Assembly (NCBI RefSeq): GCF_003867015.1
Contig: NZ_CP032548.1
Span: 1,493,001-1,557,000 of the forward strand
Origin: Tenacibaculum singaporense
Lineage (GTDB): Bacteria; Bacteroidota; Bacteroidia; Flavobacteriales; Flavobacteriaceae
Reading direction: 5' to 3'
Length of the DNA: 64,000 nt
The notes under the pieces were generated by a model that saw only the letters and a program-made list of their open reading frames with translations, was not told the origin of the DNA and did not search any database. Position numbers and translations under genes: made by a program. The stretch's first letter is position 1. Each line of letters begins with the position of its first letter. This document shows, one piece after another, positions 50,296-59,579 of the stretch.

Positions 50296-51033
50296 ATGGA
50301 GAATAAGATAGTAAAGGTTTTTCTCCTGCATTTTGCAGGAGGAAGCTCGTACTCGTTTGATTTTTTGAGACCATTTTTGCCTAATTGTTTTGAATTTATT
50401 CCTTTAGAACTACCAGGAAGGGGAAAAAGAATTGGAGAAGAGTTAATCAAAAATAAAGAGGTAGCTATAGAGGATTATGTGAAACAAATTAAGCTTTTAC
50501 ACGAAGGTGTACCGTTTATAATTTTTGGTCACAGTATGGGAGCAGATTTAGGTTTTTATGTAACAAAAGAATTAGAAAAAAGTTTCCTGTTTCCTGAATA
50601 TTTATTTGTATCAGGGAACCCTGGTCCTCAAAAAGAAGCTCATGATTTGAAAAATCAAAAATCAAAAAAAACTCGATATAAATTAAGTGATGATGATTTA
50701 AAAGAAGAGTTAAGAAAAATAGGAGGAATGCCAGAGGAAGTCCTTCAAGATGACGATATTTTTGATTTTTTTAAACCCATTATTAGAGCAGACTTTCAAG
50801 TTCTAGAAGATGAAAATACACTATCAAAAGATATAGTGATTAAAAGCCCTATACATGCTTTCATGGGAGATGAAGAGGAACACGCGTCCAGAATTGATAA
50901 CTGGAAAAATCATACATTATCAAGTTTTAATAGCTCTTTGTTTAAAGGGAATCATTTTTTTATATATGATTATCCAGAAAACATTTCAGTAATTATTAAA
51001 AAAGCTTTAAGTAACGTTCTTATTAGCAGCTAG
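50296..51033 (+). CDS. Type II thioesterase
   Basis: 245-aa alpha/beta hydrolase of the external (type II) thioesterase family found with NRPS/PKS systems, which clears wrongly loaded or stalled acyl groups from carrier domains. Catalytic triad: Ser80 in FGHSMG, Asp192 in FMGDEEE, His220 in KGNHFF; the start 'FLLHFAGGSSYSF' and 'LPGRGKR' are typical of the family. Length is normal, no signal peptide, cytoplasmic. It starts 12 bp after the receptor gene. Since no in-cis TE domain is visible, a role in release cannot be excluded, but editing is the usual job. Confidence 0.93.
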   Translation: MENKIVKVFLLHFAGGSSYSFDFLRPFLPNCFEFIPLELPGRGKRIGEELIKNKEVAIEDYVKQIKLLHEGVPFIIFGHSMGADLGFYVTKELEKSFLFPEYLFVSGNPGPQKEAHDLKNQKSKKTRYKLSDDDLKEELRKIGGMPEEVLQDDDIFDFFKPIIRADFQVLEDENTLSKDIVIKSPIHAFMGDEEEHASRIDNWKNHTLSSFNSSLFKGNHFFIYDYPENISVIIKKALSNVLISS

Positions 51034-51283
51034 TAACTTAGATTATAGATTTAAGTATAATCAATCACCATCTACTAAAAACCATAGTTATTTCTCTATA
51101 ACTTTCTTCAAAAAAAATGTAGGAAACTACAGTTTACTTGGAACTTTCTTGTTTAAAAAATTGTTAAAAAAACATAAAAGATTCAAGGAAGAGACATCAA
51201 AATAAATAAACGGAATTATAAAATCACTTAAGTGGTATAGTATCACGTATCACTTTTTTTAACTAAAAATTAAAAAAAATAGA

Positions 51284-52921
51284 ATGTTAAAACTTAAACC
51301 AAAAAATATCATTTTTTTGATATTATATGCTTTGCCTAATACAATATTAAGCTTTGGAATTGTATATATAATAAACAATGTATTAGCAGGAAAAGAAGAT
51401 TTTCTACATGATTACATGGGGATTGTTTTCCTATCTCTTGTAATTTATACTTACCTATTAAATGTGGTATATCAAAAATGGCTAAACAAATTTTCCTTCA
51501 ATTTACTTTATGCTAATGAAAAGAAAGTTTTTGATCATATAATAAAAGCGCCTTTACTCAAATTAGAAAAGTTTGGATCAAAACGCTTTTTTACTGTTGT
51601 TGAAGACTTAAGAACATTTGCAATGCTACCTTACACAATAACTCATACAATCAATTCATTATTAATGCTGGTATTGTGTTTAGTTTATATGTTCACACTA
51701 TCTATAGTTTCAGCATTAATAGTTATTGGATTAATTATTGTTGTGGCAGCTTGTTATTTTATAGTAATGAACTCAATGTCTAAAAAAGTAGCTGCTTTAA
51801 GAGAATATAATGAACATTATTATCAATATGTTGATGATGTAATGAAAGGATTTAAAGAACTTAAACTAAGTTTTTTTAGAAGAAAAAACTTAATGAATAG
51901 ATTTTTAATCCCAAATAGAAATGAAGCTAGAGATTTAGATTTTCGAATTAATTACATCTTTTTGTCTATTAACCTAATAAGCCAATATGGGCTATATTTT
52001 GTAATAGCAGCTATTTTGTTTGTGCTCCCTGAGTTTGAATTATTAAAAAGAGATGATGTAATTTCATATGTTGTTATAATCTTATTTATATCAGGACCTA
52101 TAAATAACTTAATCAATTTGCAGCAAATGTATACACGCTTTTTAGTTGCTAATTCAAGAATTAAAAAGTTTATGCAAGATTTTGCTGTAGTGAAAAAGGA
52201 TGAAAACAACATTCAAATAATGCCAGATAATGATTTTAAATCTGTAAAGTTTAATGATATCTCATTTTCTTATAATGATGAAAAAAGTGACTCAACATTT
52301 TCTTTAGGTCCCATTAATATGGAAATAAATAAAGGAGAAACTATATTTATTGTAGGAGGTAATGGTTCAGGTAAAAGTACATTTATAAATGTTTTAACAG
52401 GATTGTATAACTCAACAGAAGGAGAAATATATTTGAATGACTCTAAAGAGTTAGGAGGAAAAGAAAAATTACAAAATATGATAGCGGCTGTTTTTACAGA
52501 TAATCATATTTTTTCACATAATTACGAGGATTATGAGATAGAGAATAATGAGGAGTATCTTAGTTTGTTAGAAACAATGAAGTTAGATAAAGTCATTGAA
52601 GATGATAAAGATGCGTCAGCTAGAAGGCAGTTCTCAAAAGGACAGAGTAAAAGAATGTCTTTAATATTTGCTATCCTAGAAAAAAAGCCAATTTTAGTTC
52701 TTGATGAATGGGCTGCCGATCAAGATCCTCATTTTAGAAAATTCTTTTACGAAGAGTTAATTCCAAGGTTAAAAGATTCTGGAAAAACAATCATTGCTGT
52801 TACACACGATGATGCATATTTTCAACAAGCTGATAGAATTATTAAGTTTGATTATGGAAAAATAGTGAAAGACGTTACAGTCAATAAAGAAGCTATGTTG
52901 ACAGAAAATCTCTGGGCTTAA
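51284..52921 (+). CDS. PvdE/SyrD-family cyclic-peptide ABC exporter
   Basis: 545-aa half-size ABC transporter with an N-terminal membrane domain (about six segments within residues 1-290) fused to one nucleotide-binding domain: Walker A GGNGSGKS, signature SKGQSKR, Walker B 'PILVLDEWAADQDP' and switch His in THDD. 'DEWAADQDPHFRKFFYEEL' is the hallmark of the PvdE/SyrD group that exports NRPS products or their precursors across the inner membrane. Likely moves the product to the periplasm, where the downstream signal-peptide hydrolase could act. The 250-bp gap before it (51034-51283) is the second largest inside the locus and holds a 10-bp palindrome (CACTTAAGTG, 51225-51234); an internal promoter is possible but I see no convincing -7/-33 elements. 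Confidence 0.93.
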   Translation: MLKLKPKNIIFLILYALPNTILSFGIVYIINNVLAGKEDFLHDYMGIVFLSLVIYTYLLNVVYQKWLNKFSFNLLYANEKKVFDHIIKAPLLKLEKFGSKRFFTVVEDLRTFAMLPYTITHTINSLLMLVLCLVYMFTLSIVSALIVIGLIIVVAACYFIVMNSMSKKVAALREYNEHYYQYVDDVMKGFKELKLSFFRRKNLMNRFLIPNRNEARDLDFRINYIFLSINLISQYGLYFVIAAILFVLPEFELLKRDDVISYVVIILFISGPINNLINLQQMYTRFLVANSRIKKFMQDFAVVKKDENNIQIMPDNDFKSVKFNDISFSYNDEKSDSTFSLGPINMEINKGETIFIVGGNGSGKSTFINVLTGLYNSTEGEIYLNDSKELGGKEKLQNMIAAVFTDNHIFSHNYEDYEIENNEEYLSLLETMKLDKVIEDDKDASARRQFSKGQSKRMSLIFAILEKKPILVLDEWAADQDPHFRKFFYEELIPRLKDSGKTIIAVTHDDAYFQQADRIIKFDYGKIVKDVTVNKEAMLTENLWA

Positions 52922-52982
52922 TAAAGCATTATTTGCCAAGAAATATCACATTAATTTATCACAACTTATTTCTAAATTAAAA

Positions 52983-55900
52983 ATGAAATTGACACTTCCA
53001 CAACAAGATGTCTATTTTGAGCAATTGTTATATACAAATGACCCTATATATAACATAGGAGCTAAAATAGTCATTGACGGACCAATTATATATGAGATTT
53101 TAAATGGAGCATATAAAGGGCTTATAAATCAACATGATGCTTTTAGGACTAGAATTTTTGCTAATGAAGATCAAGTATCTTTTGAAATACAAGAAGGTTT
53201 TGAAGAAGATTTGAAGTTTCTTGATTTTTCCTATATGGTGAATGCAAATGAAGAAGCTATTAGTTATATGGATAATTCATTTGCAATAAGTTTTGATTTA
53301 ACAAAAAATGAATTATTACATGAGTTTGTTTTAATTAAAGTTTCAGATACATTTTATTATTTGTTTTCAAAGTATCATCACATAATTACTGATGGTTGGG
53401 GAACATCTTTAATGTTTCAAAGACTGGTTAAAAATTATAATGAGCTATTAGATAGTAACCAGCTTCTTTCAAGTTACCCATATTCATATACAAATTTTGT
53501 AAGTGATGATAGATTATATGAAAATTCTGAAGACTTTAAAAAAGACGAAAGTTATTGGATAGATAGATTTAAAACATTACCCAAGCGTTTTTTAGAAAAA
53601 AATAAAATAAATAAAGGATTGAATGAGAGTAAGAGACAGGATTTATATATAAAAAGGGAAACATATTCGAAATTAGAAAAGATAGCAAAATCTAATAATT
53701 GTTCTACTTTCCATGTAATCTTAGGGGTGTTTTATCTTTATTTTTCAAAGAAGCATGAAATAAATGATTTTGCAATTGGATTGCCAGTATTGAATAGAGG
53801 AAAATCTATGTTTAAAAAAACAGTTGGACTTTTTATGGGAGTTTCAGCTCTAAGAATGAAGATAGATTCAGAATTTACGTTTGAAGAATTAATAAAAGAA
53901 ATTAAATCTCAACTTAGAAAAGATTATAGGCATCAGCGCTTTCCAATGGGGAAAATAGTTCAAAAACTAAAGGCTTTTGAAGAAAAGGATAGGATATATA
54001 ATGTAACACTATCGTATGAAAAACAAAATTATTCAGATCATTTTAGAAATACTAGTACTCGTGTTATTCCAATGACTCATAAATCTGAACGCGTTGCTTT
54101 GGCAGTGTACATAAGAGAGTTTGATAAGGATGAAGATGTTAAGGTTGATTTTGATTATAATTTAAACTATTTCGACAATTATACAGTATCTCAGGTAGTA
54201 AAACATTTTGAAAAGCTGATTTATGAAGTAATCAAATATCCAAATAGTAAGTTGAATACTTTTAATTTTCTAACTAATGAAGAGGAAGAGTTACTAGACT
54301 CTTTTAATCAAACTGATTTTGAGTATCCTAAAAAGGAAACGTTTTTGTCAATAGTAAAAGAAAGAGCCAAAGAAAAACCTGATAAAATAGCTATTAGAGA
54401 CGAGTATAACTCATACTCGTTTGAAGATTTAGAATATTTATCCGATGCAATAGCAGAATCTATAACTAAACTAAATATAGAAAAATCACCTATAGCTGTT
54501 TTAATGCCTAGGTCAGCAAAAATGCTAGTAACGTTTTTAGGTGTTTTGAAATCAGGGAATTCCTACATTCCATTAGATCCAGAGTTTCCAGAAAAAAGAT
54601 TAAATTATATTTTGGAACATAGTGGTGCATCTTATGTTTTAGGAACTAAAGAAACAAAAAAGGAAAACTTAACGCATAGTCATTTTTTAGATGTAGAAGA
54701 GTTTTTCATAAAAGAGAATAGTTTTAAAGTTTCTAAATCAAGTAAAATAATTGCTCCAAATGAGACTGCCTATATTATATATACTTCTGGATCAACAGGT
54801 AACCCTAAAGGAGTAGAAATAAGCCATAAGTCACTTTTAAATTTCTTAATTAGTATTAGAAATAATCAAAATTTTACCTCAGAGGATGTCCTTTTTTCAG
54901 TAACAACCCAGTCTTTTGATATTTCAATTTTAGAGTTTTATGCGCCATTAATAAGTGGTGCCTCTGTTTATATAGCTAATAAAAGAGTGCTTAACGAACC
55001 AAAAATCTTAAAAGAAAAGATAAAAGAGGTAGGCACAACATTAATTCAAGGCACCCCTAGTTTCTATCAATTTTTACTTAATTCTGGATGGCAGGGCAAT
55101 AAAAGTATAAAGGCGTTATGTGGAGGGGATTTACTAAGTAATAAATTAACGAGTAAATTATTAGAAAACTTTTCTGAGGTTTGGAATATGTATGGGCCAA
55201 CAGAAACAACGATATGGTCAAGTGCAAAAAAAATAGAAAAAGAAGATGATGCAAATAATATTGGTAAACCAATAAACAATACAAAATTCTTTATTTTAAA
55301 TAAAAACTTAGAAAGAGTTTCAATTGGTGTTTTAGGATCAATATATATAGGAGGAGATGGTTTAGCAAAAGGTTATTATAAAAACAAAGAGCTAAGTAAA
55401 AAGAAGTTTATTATAAGTCCTTTTAATGCAAAAGAGAGAATCTATGAGACTGGAGATATGGGTAAGTGGAATAAAGAAGGAGAAATATTTTTCCATGGAA
55501 GAAATGATTTTCAAGTTAAGGTTAGAGGCTATCGTATAGAAACAGGAGAGATAGAATGTAAATTAAACGAGTTAGAAAAAATAGATTCATCTGTTGTTTT
55601 AGCTAAAGAATTAGAGAATCAAGAATCATATCTAATTGCTTTTGTATCATTAAAAAGAGGAGTTACATTAGATACAAAAACGATAAAAGAGAAATTAAGA
55701 GAAACTCTACCAGAATATATGATTCCTTCTATGATATTGAAAGTGGATGAGTTTCCTTTAACACCAAATAATAAAGTAGATAGAAAAAAATTACTGAGCT
55801 TAGAAGTAAATCATAAAATTATAAAAGAGGAAATTGGTATTGAAACTGAAATGACCAATAAATTAAATGAGTACTTCAGGTTAGTGTTAGGGTTGAAAAG

Positions 55901-57413
55901 AAAAATTAGTTTACAAGAAAACTTTTTTTCTCTAGGAGGGCATTCTATCAATGCTGTCAGGTTGTCTAGTATTATTGAAAAAGAGCTTAATGTGAATGTT
56001 AGTTTGAAAGATATTTTCAATAATTCTACTATTCAAAAGTTGTCTTTATTTATAGAAAATCAAAAAGAAGGTAAAGCAAATAAGATTCCTCTTACTGAAG
56101 AAAAAGACAATTACCCATTAACTTTTCCTCAATATAGCATATGGTTAGCGTCTCAAAATGAAGCAATATCTAAGGCGTATAATATGAATGCTGTATATGA
56201 GATTTTTGGAGATATAAATAAGTCTGCTTTGGAGTCTTCACTCAAGAAGTTAATTGAAAAATATGAAATACTCCGAACTAATTTTATTGAGATAAATGGA
56301 GAGCCAAGACAAAAAATAAATTTAGAAAAAGAATTTCATCTCGAAGAAAAAAAAATAATAGAAGAAGAGATTAACGACTTTATATTGGATTATGTAAATA
56401 GAGAATTTAAATTTGAGAAAGATGTCTTAATTCGTGGGGTAATCTTAAATACTTCCGCTAGAAAGTACTTTATATTTTCTGGGCACCATTTAATATTAGA
56501 TGGATGGTCTATGGAAGTTTTAATAAAAGAGATATTAACAAATTATAAATCTAATCTGGTAGGGGCAAATTCTAATCAAGAAAAACTACCTATTCAATTT
56601 AAAGATTATAGTGTTTGGCAAGAGAATATAAAAAAGAAAAATATAGAAAAGAGAGAAAATTATTGGAAGGAATATTTGAACGGTTACTCTTGGAAATCAA
56701 TAATTCCCCAAAAGAATGGAATTCAAAGTGGTTTGAATAAAGCCGATGAGTTTAGTTTTAAAATTGATTTAGAACAAAAAATAATAATAAGTGATTATTT
56801 AAAAGAACAAGAACTAACATTACACTCTTTTTTAGTTGGAGCATTCAATATACTTCTTTATAAATTATATAATCATACAGATGTGTGTATTGGAGTAGTA
56901 AACTCAGGAAGAGGAAAAGCTGAGTTAAATAATCAGTTAGGTATGTTTGTAAAGACATTGCCACAAAGGACAAGAATTGATGAGAAAAAAAGTATAAATA
57001 ATTTTTTAAAGGAAATACAGTATGATTTATTGAAAGAAGATGATTACCAAAATTTACCTGAAATTATTTATAAAGATTTAAATTTTGAGGTTTTAATAGC
57101 TATACAAGCACCATCGTTTAATTATAGTAGTATAGAAGTTACTTCTGGATTAACTCTTAAAGAATATCAAATTTCATCATCTTATACTAGGGTGCCACTT
57201 CTGTTAAATTTTATCCAAAATTCTGAAGGAATTATAGCAACGTTTGAATATAACGAGGCTATTTATGAAAGGAATACAATAGAATTACTAGCATTAAGAT
57301 ATAAAGCGCTTATTGCCAATTTAATTAGTAATACTGACACTATAGTTGATAAGCTAGATGCTTGTCTAGAATTTGAAAAAGAACCAATAATAGATATAGA
57401 ATTTAATTTTTAA
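52983..57413 (+). CDS. NRPS7: C-A(Gly)-T-C
   Basis: 1476-aa NRPS. C ~1-430 (HHIITDG near 132), A ~455-930 (TSGSTGNPKG, YGPTE, 'NNKVDRKK'), T ~955-1020 (LGGHSINA, Ser ~988), C ~1040-1465 (HHLILDG near 1168). The eye-read code DILQLGMIW closely matches the glycine code. The protein ends on a C domain with no A, T or TE after it. As the last synthetase in the locus, its terminal C could release or cyclise the chain, or could feed another A-starting protein outside the window. The first C starts with motif C1 directly at the N-terminus and has no docking domain. It lies 61 bp after the exporter gene and 8 bp before the hydrolase gene. Confidence 0.94.
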   Translation: MKLTLPQQDVYFEQLLYTNDPIYNIGAKIVIDGPIIYEILNGAYKGLINQHDAFRTRIFANEDQVSFEIQEGFEEDLKFLDFSYMVNANEEAISYMDNSFAISFDLTKNELLHEFVLIKVSDTFYYLFSKYHHIITDGWGTSLMFQRLVKNYNELLDSNQLLSSYPYSYTNFVSDDRLYENSEDFKKDESYWIDRFKTLPKRFLEKNKINKGLNESKRQDLYIKRETYSKLEKIAKSNNCSTFHVILGVFYLYFSKKHEINDFAIGLPVLNRGKSMFKKTVGLFMGVSALRMKIDSEFTFEELIKEIKSQLRKDYRHQRFPMGKIVQKLKAFEEKDRIYNVTLSYEKQNYSDHFRNTSTRVIPMTHKSERVALAVYIREFDKDEDVKVDFDYNLNYFDNYTVSQVVKHFEKLIYEVIKYPNSKLNTFNFLTNEEEELLDSFNQTDFEYPKKETFLSIVKERAKEKPDKIAIRDEYNSYSFEDLEYLSDAIAESITKLNIEKSPIAVLMPRSAKMLVTFLGVLKSGNSYIPLDPEFPEKRLNYILEHSGASYVLGTKETKKENLTHSHFLDVEEFFIKENSFKVSKSSKIIAPNETAYIIYTSGSTGNPKGVEISHKSLLNFLISIRNNQNFTSEDVLFSVTTQSFDISILEFYAPLISGASVYIANKRVLNEPKILKEKIKEVGTTLIQGTPSFYQFLLNSGWQGNKSIKALCGGDLLSNKLTSKLLENFSEVWNMYGPTETTIWSSAKKIEKEDDANNIGKPINNTKFFILNKNLERVSIGVLGSIYIGGDGLAKGYYKNKELSKKKFIISPFNAKERIYETGDMGKWNKEGEIFFHGRNDFQVKVRGYRIETGEIECKLNELEKIDSSVVLAKELENQESYLIAFVSLKRGVTLDTKTIKEKLRETLPEYMIPSMILKVDEFPLTPNNKVDRKKLLSLEVNHKIIKEEIGIETEMTNKLNEYFRLVLGLKRKISLQENFFSLGGHSINAVRLSSIIEKELNVNVSLKDIFNNSTIQKLSLFIENQKEGKANKIPLTEEKDNYPLTFPQYSIWLASQNEAISKAYNMNAVYEIFGDINKSALESSLKKLIEKYEILRTNFIEINGEPRQKINLEKEFHLEEKKIIEEEINDFILDYVNREFKFEKDVLIRGVILNTSARKYFIFSGHHLILDGWSMEVLIKEILTNYKSNLVGANSNQEKLPIQFKDYSVWQENIKKKNIEKRENYWKEYLNGYSWKSIIPQKNGIQSGLNKADEFSFKIDLEQKIIISDYLKEQELTLHSFLVGAFNILLYKLYNHTDVCIGVVNSGRGKAELNNQLGMFVKTLPQRTRIDEKKSINNFLKEIQYDLLKEDDYQNLPEIIYKDLNFEVLIAIQAPSFNYSSIEVTSGLTLKEYQISSSYTRVPLLLNFIQNSEGIIATFEYNEAIYERNTIELLALRYKALIANLISNTDTIVDKLDACLEFEKEPIIDIEFNF

Positions 57414-57421
57414 TAAAGAAA

Positions 57422-59359
57422 ATGAAATTACAAAGAACAATAATATTAGTAATAGTTTTTAATATTCTTTCTTTTACAATAGTAAATGCTCAAAGCGTAA
57501 GAAAAGAAGAAAGAGAATCACCTTTTCCTAATTCAAAATTTTTAGAAGGAGAAAATATTCAATGGGGAAATCTCATAGTACCTGAGAATTGGGAAGTATT
57601 AAAAGGAGAGGTTAAAATTGCTTACTCTGTTTTACAAAACAAAAAGAGAAATAATAACTCTGAAGCAGTTGTATTTATACAAGGAGGTCCAGGAGCAAGT
57701 GGAACAGAAACCATTTGGCAATGGGTAAATCATCCTATTAGAGAGGATAAAGATATCATCCTTTTTGATATAAGAGGAACAGGACTATCAGAACCAAGAC
57801 TTTGTCCTGATTTAGGAAAGAAAATACTTGAAATTTTGAGTGAAAATCAAAGTGAAGAAGAGGATGAGAAAGAAAAGATAAACGCAGTAATTTCTTGTAA
57901 AACAGCTTTAATAAGCAAAGGAATAGATATATCGTCATACAATAGCTTGTCAGTAGCGAAGGATATGAATGCACTTAAAGCGTCTTTAGGGTATAAAAAA
58001 TGGTCCGTTTATGGGGTTTCTTATGGTACTCATGTAGCTCAGGTTTACGCTAGTAATTATCCAAATGATGTTGAATCATTAATTTTAGATTCCCCCATTT
58101 CTAGTATAAGCAGTTATTACGAGAAAAATACTGATGGTTTTATGAACAGCTTGTTAAAAGTTTTCAAAAAATGCAAAGATGATCCAGCATGTAATTCTAG
58201 GTATAACAATATAGAAACCATGTTTTTCGATGTAATAAGAGATTTAGAAACTAATCCAATTACTGTAAAAGTCGATGCTAAGTTTTTAAAATCTGGAAAG
58301 TTTACATTTAATTCAGAAGACTTCAAAGTAGTTATACAACAAGCCCTTTATCATAAACAAATGATTGAGATTGTTCCGTTATTAATTTCTCAGTTTAAAG
58401 AAAGAAATAAAAAAGCTTTAAGTAACCTAGTTCCTTCTTTCGCAAGTTTGTTAAGCATGGATTATGGCGTTTATTATTGCTTTAGCTGTGAAGAGATTTT
58501 ACCATTAAATAGTATTTCTAAATTTAATAAAGAATCATATAAATACAAAGGACTCGATGGCGGGGTAGCATTTTATGAATCCGATTTCAAGGTATGTGAA
58601 AAATGGGGTGAAATAGAAAAGGATAGCCTTTTTAAGGTGAATAATTCTACCAAAAACCTAAAAATAAATATACCAACAATCATAATTTCTGGAGAGTACG
58701 ACCCAATAACTCCATCTACTAATGGAAGTGAGTTAAAAGCAAAATTAACAGAATCGAAATTTTTAGAAATTCCCACTTATGGACATTCTGCAAGTTTTAC
58801 CAAAAAAGGAACTAAATTAGTTAGTGACTTTTTATCTGATAAAGAGATTAAAAGCGATGCAAAACTTTTTTCAGATATAAAACCAGTTTATTTAGTGAAT
58901 GACATAACTATTAATTCAGGAGTGTTTGAAATGGGAAATAGTTTTAATAATCTAGATCCTGTTTTTTTATCGCCATTGGTAATTGCGCTTATACTAATGG
59001 TCTTTTTTATAATTAATTATACTATAAAAATCTTTAAAAAAGAGTATTCAAAAAGAGCAGATAGTATTATTCGCTTTATGGGGGTTTTTACTTCCATAAT
59101 AGGGATTCTATGCTTTGTTTTATTATTGAAAGGAATGAATGAAACTGCAGCGAATAATTATTTTATTTTAGCTTTTGGGCTGCCAAGTAGTTTTGATTAT
59201 GTATTCACAGGAATTACTGTTTTTGCCTTTCTTTTGATTCTTTCTTTTGCTTACTATTTTTTAAAATTAAAATCGATAAGAGATAGAAGTATTGTTTTTT
59301 CCTTACTGTTTTCAAATCTTTTGTGCATTGTTTATCTAATGTATTGGGGAATAATATAG
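57422..59359 (+). CDS. Secreted, membrane-anchored S33-type alpha/beta-hydrolase
   Basis: 645 aa. An N-terminal signal peptide (~1-23, ending VNAQS) leads into an alpha/beta-hydrolase of the tripeptidyl/prolyl aminopeptidase (S33) type: oxyanion motif GGPG at 88-91, 'DIRGTGLSEP' at 116-125 and nucleophile Ser200 in GVSYGTH; late in the domain 'SGEYDPITP' and 'YGHSAS' give the acid and His. About 130 C-terminal residues form roughly four hydrophobic segments, an unusual membrane anchor for this family. The topology (periplasmic catalytic domain plus C-terminal helices) resembles in layout, not in family, prodrug peptidases such as ClbP. Sitting 8 bp after NRPS7, it may trim a peptide precursor after export or give self-protection (inference). 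Substrate unknown. Confidence 0.85.
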   Translation: MKLQRTIILVIVFNILSFTIVNAQSVRKEERESPFPNSKFLEGENIQWGNLIVPENWEVLKGEVKIAYSVLQNKKRNNNSEAVVFIQGGPGASGTETIWQWVNHPIREDKDIILFDIRGTGLSEPRLCPDLGKKILEILSENQSEEEDEKEKINAVISCKTALISKGIDISSYNSLSVAKDMNALKASLGYKKWSVYGVSYGTHVAQVYASNYPNDVESLILDSPISSISSYYEKNTDGFMNSLLKVFKKCKDDPACNSRYNNIETMFFDVIRDLETNPITVKVDAKFLKSGKFTFNSEDFKVVIQQALYHKQMIEIVPLLISQFKERNKKALSNLVPSFASLLSMDYGVYYCFSCEEILPLNSISKFNKESYKYKGLDGGVAFYESDFKVCEKWGEIEKDSLFKVNNSTKNLKINIPTIIISGEYDPITPSTNGSELKAKLTESKFLEIPTYGHSASFTKKGTKLVSDFLSDKEIKSDAKLFSDIKPVYLVNDITINSGVFEMGNSFNNLDPVFLSPLVIALILMVFFIINYTIKIFKKEYSKRADSIIRFMGVFTSIIGILCFVLLLKGMNETAANNYFILAFGLPSSFDYVFTGITVFAFLLILSFAYYFLKLKSIRDRSIVFSLLFSNLLCIVYLMYWGII

Positions 59360-59381
59360 TTTAATACTAAGAAATAATATT

Positions 59382-59579
59382 ATGAATAACATGATTTTAA
59401 AGGAAAGATATAATTCTTTTACTAGAAATAGAATTATAAAAGAAAAAACAGTAAAAACAAATAATGATTTAGTCCCGGAGATTTTTCATAATTATGATGT
59501 GCCTATTAGTACATGGCCAGTTCTTTTAGATAAAAGTCAAAAGAAGCTTAAAAAAATAGTAAATGAAAGAAGTATATAA
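59382..59579 (+). CDS. 65-aa N-terminal fragment paralogous to the next two genes
   Basis: A short frame whose whole length resembles the first ~65 residues of the two following proteins: 'FHNYDVPISTWPVLLD' here corresponds to 'FKNYDYEVCSWPIIID' and 'FREYEYPVCSWPVLIE'. It stops where the paralogues continue and overlaps the next start by 17 bp, so translation is coupled. It is either a remnant of a third paralogue left after deletion, or a small functional leader or adaptor. The catalytic ATP-grasp-like part is absent. Confidence 0.6.
   Translation: MNNMILKERYNSFTRNRIIKEKTVKTNNDLVPEIFHNYDVPISTWPVLLDKSQKKLKKIVNERSI

Noticed and set aside
51034..51283. Promoter upstream of the exporter
   Set aside because: The gap is long enough and has a small palindrome, but no convincing TTG/TAnnTTTG pair was found.
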